A DNA stretch of 64,000 nucleotides from Sepiola atlantica (taxonomy: Eukaryota > Mollusca > Cephalopoda > Sepiida > Sepiolidae). Shown one piece after another: positions 61,383 through 64,000 of the stretch. The stretch lies in NCBI GenBank assembly GCA_963556195.1, contig OY744531.1:47128200-47192199 (forward strand). Direction: 5' to 3'. Position 1 is the first letter of the stretch. Each line of letters starts with the position of its first letter. A model generated the notes under the pieces. It did no database searches. It was not told the DNA's origin and saw nothing but the letters and a program-made list of their open reading frames with translations. The translations under genes were made by a program, and so were the position numbers.

Positions 61383-61728
61383 TGTGATTCATAAGTCACT
61401 TAGCTATTTATTTTTGAAATTCTAAAGTTAAGAAATACGGTAATACAAAACAGAAAGTTTATTCAACAAATTCATTTATGGGAGTTTAAAATTACAGCAA
61501 ATTCTGAAAATTTCTACCTTCGTTTTGCAATGAATTTACTACTCTTTGTAGCATATTTGATTGATTATGAAATAAATATATATAGAAACAAATATATAAA
61601 CGAACAAATTTAAAATAACAAATAGCAGTAATTAGAGAGCAAGATAACAATTATCAAAAGTTCATAGTATGTTTGTGCTTAATATGGTAATCATTTTAAA
61701 TAGCTAAGTGAAGTGACTTTCGTATCCA
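61380..61728 (-). mobile_element. Mariner/Tc1-type remnant, internally deleted
   Basis: The left end CAGTGTGATTCATAAGTCAC continues into TTAGCTATTT. The reverse complement of the right end gives GATACGAAAGTCAC, extra TTCAC and the same TTAGCTATTT, so the tips are inverted repeats of about 30 bp. TA stands outside both ends (61378-61379, 61729-61730), the target used by this superfamily. The left flank is itself (TA)n. Only the end of a transposase frame is left inside. Confidence 0.7.
61492..61557 (-). pseudogene. Transposase C-terminus, mariner/Tc1 type
   Basis: The minus strand reads NMLQRVVNSLQNEGRNFQNLL and then a TAA stop, close to the end of many IS630-Tc1-mariner transposases (cysteine or asparagine, xNEGRHF, xxLL). 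Only about 21 codons remain; the catalytic part is deleted. Confidence 0.6.
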
Positions 61729-61784
61729 TAGACACGTGTTTCGTCGTAGTTAACATATATTAGTCTGGATGGAAGTATTGAGAT

Positions 61785-61850
61785 TTACAACTGAGACCCA
61801 CGTAATGAGCGTCGTATGCTCTACCAAAAAATAACTAGTGATCGAGAGAT
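61785..61850 (-). repeat. Possible tRNA-like SINE scrap
   Basis: The minus strand reads TTGGTAGAGCATACGACGCT and then TGGGTCTCAGTTGTAAATCTC, like a D-arm plus T-arm of a decayed tRNA-derived repeat. Weak. Confidence 0.3.
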
Positions 61851-62006
61851 AAATTATATCGTATATGAACGAAGTTATTTATTCATTTGTATTTTTACGA
61901 TATTGACAACCGAAATTGCTCAGCTGCTATTATAGAAGAGTATAGTCTTAGCGCTAAGTACATATACAAATTTATCCCACAAGAATGCTCCATCCACAGT
62001 CTGTCT

Positions 62007-62010
<4 letters not shown>

Positions 62011-62054
<44 letters not shown>

Positions 62055-62119
62055 GTATATATATATATATGTGTATATCGATATATATATCGATGCACAC
62101 GCACACACACCCACACACC

Positions 62120-62203
<84 letters not shown>
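62011..62203. repeat. Compound (AT)n-(CA)n-(AT)n microsatellite
   Basis: AT with variants, then about 60 bp of CA with CC interruptions (62097-62158), then AT. Confidence 0.97.
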
Positions 62204-62206
<3 letters not shown>

Positions 62207-62345
62207 ATCCACAGGCAGACTGTGTCGTTGTATCAACGCTCTTCATTGCGGCCAGACTAGCACCCATCTAAAGCCAGGAATCAAATTTTCAACTATTTAG
62301 TTGATAGTCGACAGATCTTACGAGTGAGCTACGTAAATGATATCT
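62207..62345 (-). mobile_element. tRNA-derived SINE
   Basis: On the minus strand CGTAGCTCACTCGTAAGAT (about 62333-62315) is an A-box-like D-arm, and TTTGATTCCTGG (about 62285-62274) is a B-box-like T-arm. The body then runs through a GAAGAGCGTTGAT block to CAGTCTGCCTGTGGATGACT and into (AT)n. Differs from the SINEs at 53 kb. Confidence 0.6.
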
Positions 62346-62476
62346 ACATTTTTATATAATGATTGAAGCGCACTTTCACAGTGCTCCATTTCTTTATTTA
62401 ATAAGAGCTTTGCATCACGCTAAGTAAGCTAACTACGATATCATTTTACAACCGTGCTCTTCCTGAGAAAGGGGGA

Positions 62477-62477
<1 letters not shown>

Positions 62478-62511
<34 letters not shown>
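62478..62511. repeat. (AT)n microsatellite
   Basis: About 17 AT units. Confidence 0.97.
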
Positions 62512-62514
<3 letters not shown>

Positions 62515-63121
62515 TGTATTTAGGCAGAACTTTCTCATTTATGCAAACATTGTTAAAATAACAGAATTCGTCTGTTTAATTATACCTTTTTAATTTTTCT
62601 ATTTTTCAGATGGTCTTTTTTGTATTAAAATCAAAAAAAATGTTCCATACGTTTCACAGGTTTCACGAACGTTTTCTATTCTTGGTCGAACTATCCTCAG
62701 GTGTTAAAAGTAAATAGACATAAAAGCTGGAGAAAGAACAGAATTTTTAAAAGACGGTCGGGAAACGCGCAAAAAACTTTCTCGCATTGTTCCAGGACGG
62801 CGTTGACGATTGAAATTCAGCAACACTGGATTGCATTACAACACACAATCGCATTACGTAAATCATTTTAAAATGTTTCCACTGGTGTCATATGCGATGT
62901 TAATTTTATGTTGTTGTGTTTTTATGTAAATAGCTTCCAGTATTTTTTAAATAGCTTTTAGAATGTATAATTAGTAGTGTTATTAACTATAATTTGTCTT
63001 AAATCAGAGGGAGGGCAGTTATGTTTTGTAGACGTTTGTAAATTGACCTACAGTTTACAAGATGCATGGTGAGGCGGCGGGATAGGTTGTGCTTGTAAAA
63101 CCAATGTAGCTACAAAAACCA

Positions 63122-63122
<1 letters not shown>
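62512..63122. other. Non-coding DNA
   Basis: No gene or repeat recognised. Confidence 0.5.

Positions 63123-63182
<60 letters not shown>
63123..63182. repeat. (AT)n microsatellite
   Basis: About 30 AT units. Confidence 0.97.
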
Positions 63183-63185
<3 letters not shown>

Positions 63186-63251
63186 TAGGAAAGTTCATTT
63201 TATAAAGACTCTTTTGAAAGTTAATATAAATATAGAGGCAAAAATGCCTTT

Positions 63252-63320
63252 AAAAACATGTATTAGATGCATAGATAAAACATGTATTAGATAAAACATG
63301 TATTAGTGCGTAGATAAAAC
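63252..63320. repeat. Short tandem repeat
   Basis: Three imperfect copies of ATAAAACATGTATTAG just before, and overlapping, the left end of the palindrome. Confidence 0.8.
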
Positions 63321-63590
63321 AAATATTTATAATAATATATTTATTATATATATATAAAAAAAATCAAGATGAAGAAAAAAAACAGAAGGTATTTTGAAAT
63401 ATTTTGTTAAATGTTTCGAAATATTTTTCTTTTTCTTTGATTTAATTACAATCAAAAGAAAAAGAAAAATATTTCGAAACATTTAACAAAATATTTCAAA
63501 ATACCTTCTGTTTTTTTTCTTCATCTTGATTTTTTTTATATATATATATAATAAATATATTATTATAAATATTTGTTTTATCTACGCACT
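63305..63590. repeat. Near-perfect 286-bp palindrome
   Basis: Arms 63305-63441 and 63451-63590 are reverse complements with a 9-nt centre (TTAATTACA). The only differences I find are one extra A/T in a homopolymer and one TA unit in an AT run. Both arms hold CAGAAGGTATTTTGAAATAT and TTTCGAAATA blocks. No coding region. May be a foldback transposon, a dsRNA-forming locus or an inverted duplication. Confidence 0.9.
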
Positions 63591-63610
63591 TATGCATTTC
63601 ATCCTTATGA

Positions 63611-63671
<61 letters not shown>
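63611..63671. repeat. (AT)n microsatellite
   Basis: About 30 AT units directly after the palindrome. Confidence 0.97.
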
Positions 63672-63673
<2 letters not shown>

Positions 63674-64000
63674 CACTTCGGATTAGAAAGTTTAACTTTA
63701 ATAATAACTATATAAATACTGTCTACATATATATATATGTAATCCTTGCTAAACCATCAGTGTAAAAATAACCATTCAAGCTAATTCCGGCTTGCTAATC
63801 AATGAAGCTAACGTAAATGTCAATAATCCTAGTATAGCATTACAGGTATGCTGTAGCTAGCATACGACGTTAATATATCTCCACGACATATGTTCACCCA
63901 GGAACCGACCCGGAGAGATCCCCACGACAAATCCCCACTAAAGAAGTTAGTTACCCTAACAGGTAATTTACAGCGCATCTAGACAATGAAAAATAGATAA
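63672..64000. other. Non-coding DNA
   Basis: Nothing recognised. Confidence 0.5.

Overview
This is eukaryotic nuclear DNA: strongly AT-rich, gene-poor and full of repeats. About thirty long simple-sequence tracts, mostly (AT)n, often joined to (CT)n, break it up. Relics of Penelope-like elements, LINEs, two LTR retrotransposons, tRNA-derived SINEs and DNA transposons fill the space between. That mix points to an animal, most likely a mollusc of cephalopod (octopus) type. The organism is inferred from repeat style, since no host gene gives a direct handle. I see no convincing host gene, no rRNA, no intact tRNA gene and no CRISPR array. Most ORFs over 60 codons are translations of microsatellites (poly Tyr-Ile, Arg-Glu, Ser-Leu) or antisense shadows.

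The only long intact coding region is a minus-strand transposase at 10.5-12.3 kb. It sits inside a complete DNA transposon (10073-12646) with imperfect terminal inverted repeats of about 110 bp that begin CACTGGTCAACA, flanked by a TAA duplication. The tips, the 3-bp duplication and the D/CxxC/H/E layout of the protein fit an animal EnSpm/CACTA-like (CMC) element.

Layout. 0-9.9 kb: AT-rich DNA with microsatellites and one 36-bp hairpin. 9.9-12.7 kb: the EnSpm-like element next to a (TAA)n tract. 14.0-15.3 kb: minus-strand Penelope-like relic. 15.3-15.5 kb: first copy of a dispersed repeat (others at 27.8 and 58.7 kb). 16.3-17.0 kb: unrecognised coding-like stretch. 19.35-22.85 kb: plus-strand LTR retrotransposon keeping gag and protease but not the rest of pol. 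24.6-29.0 kb: SINE-like copies, a plus-strand Penelope-like relic and microsatellites. 31.3-32.6 kb: internally duplicated repeat. 36.6-37.5 kb: 21-bp minisatellite. 38.7-39.7 kb: LINE relic. 42.0-42.3 kb: MITE. 45.6-48.9 kb: minus-strand LTR element with protease, RT, RNase H and integrase in order, all damaged. 49.7-51.4 kb: LINE ending in a 3' hairpin. 53.1-53.8 kb: SINEs, one pair inverted. 55.7-56.1 kb: a second LINE type. 56.8-57.1 kb: polypurine tract. 61.4-61.7 kb: mariner-type remnant inside (TA)n. 63.3-63.6 kb: near-perfect 286-bp palindrome.

The coding remnants do not form a pathway. Each is the machinery of an independent mobile element: transposase, RT plus GIY-YIG nuclease, LINE RT, or gag/protease/RT/RNase H/integrase. 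SINEs here would depend on a LINE RT in trans. Only the EnSpm-like element looks potentially autonomous.
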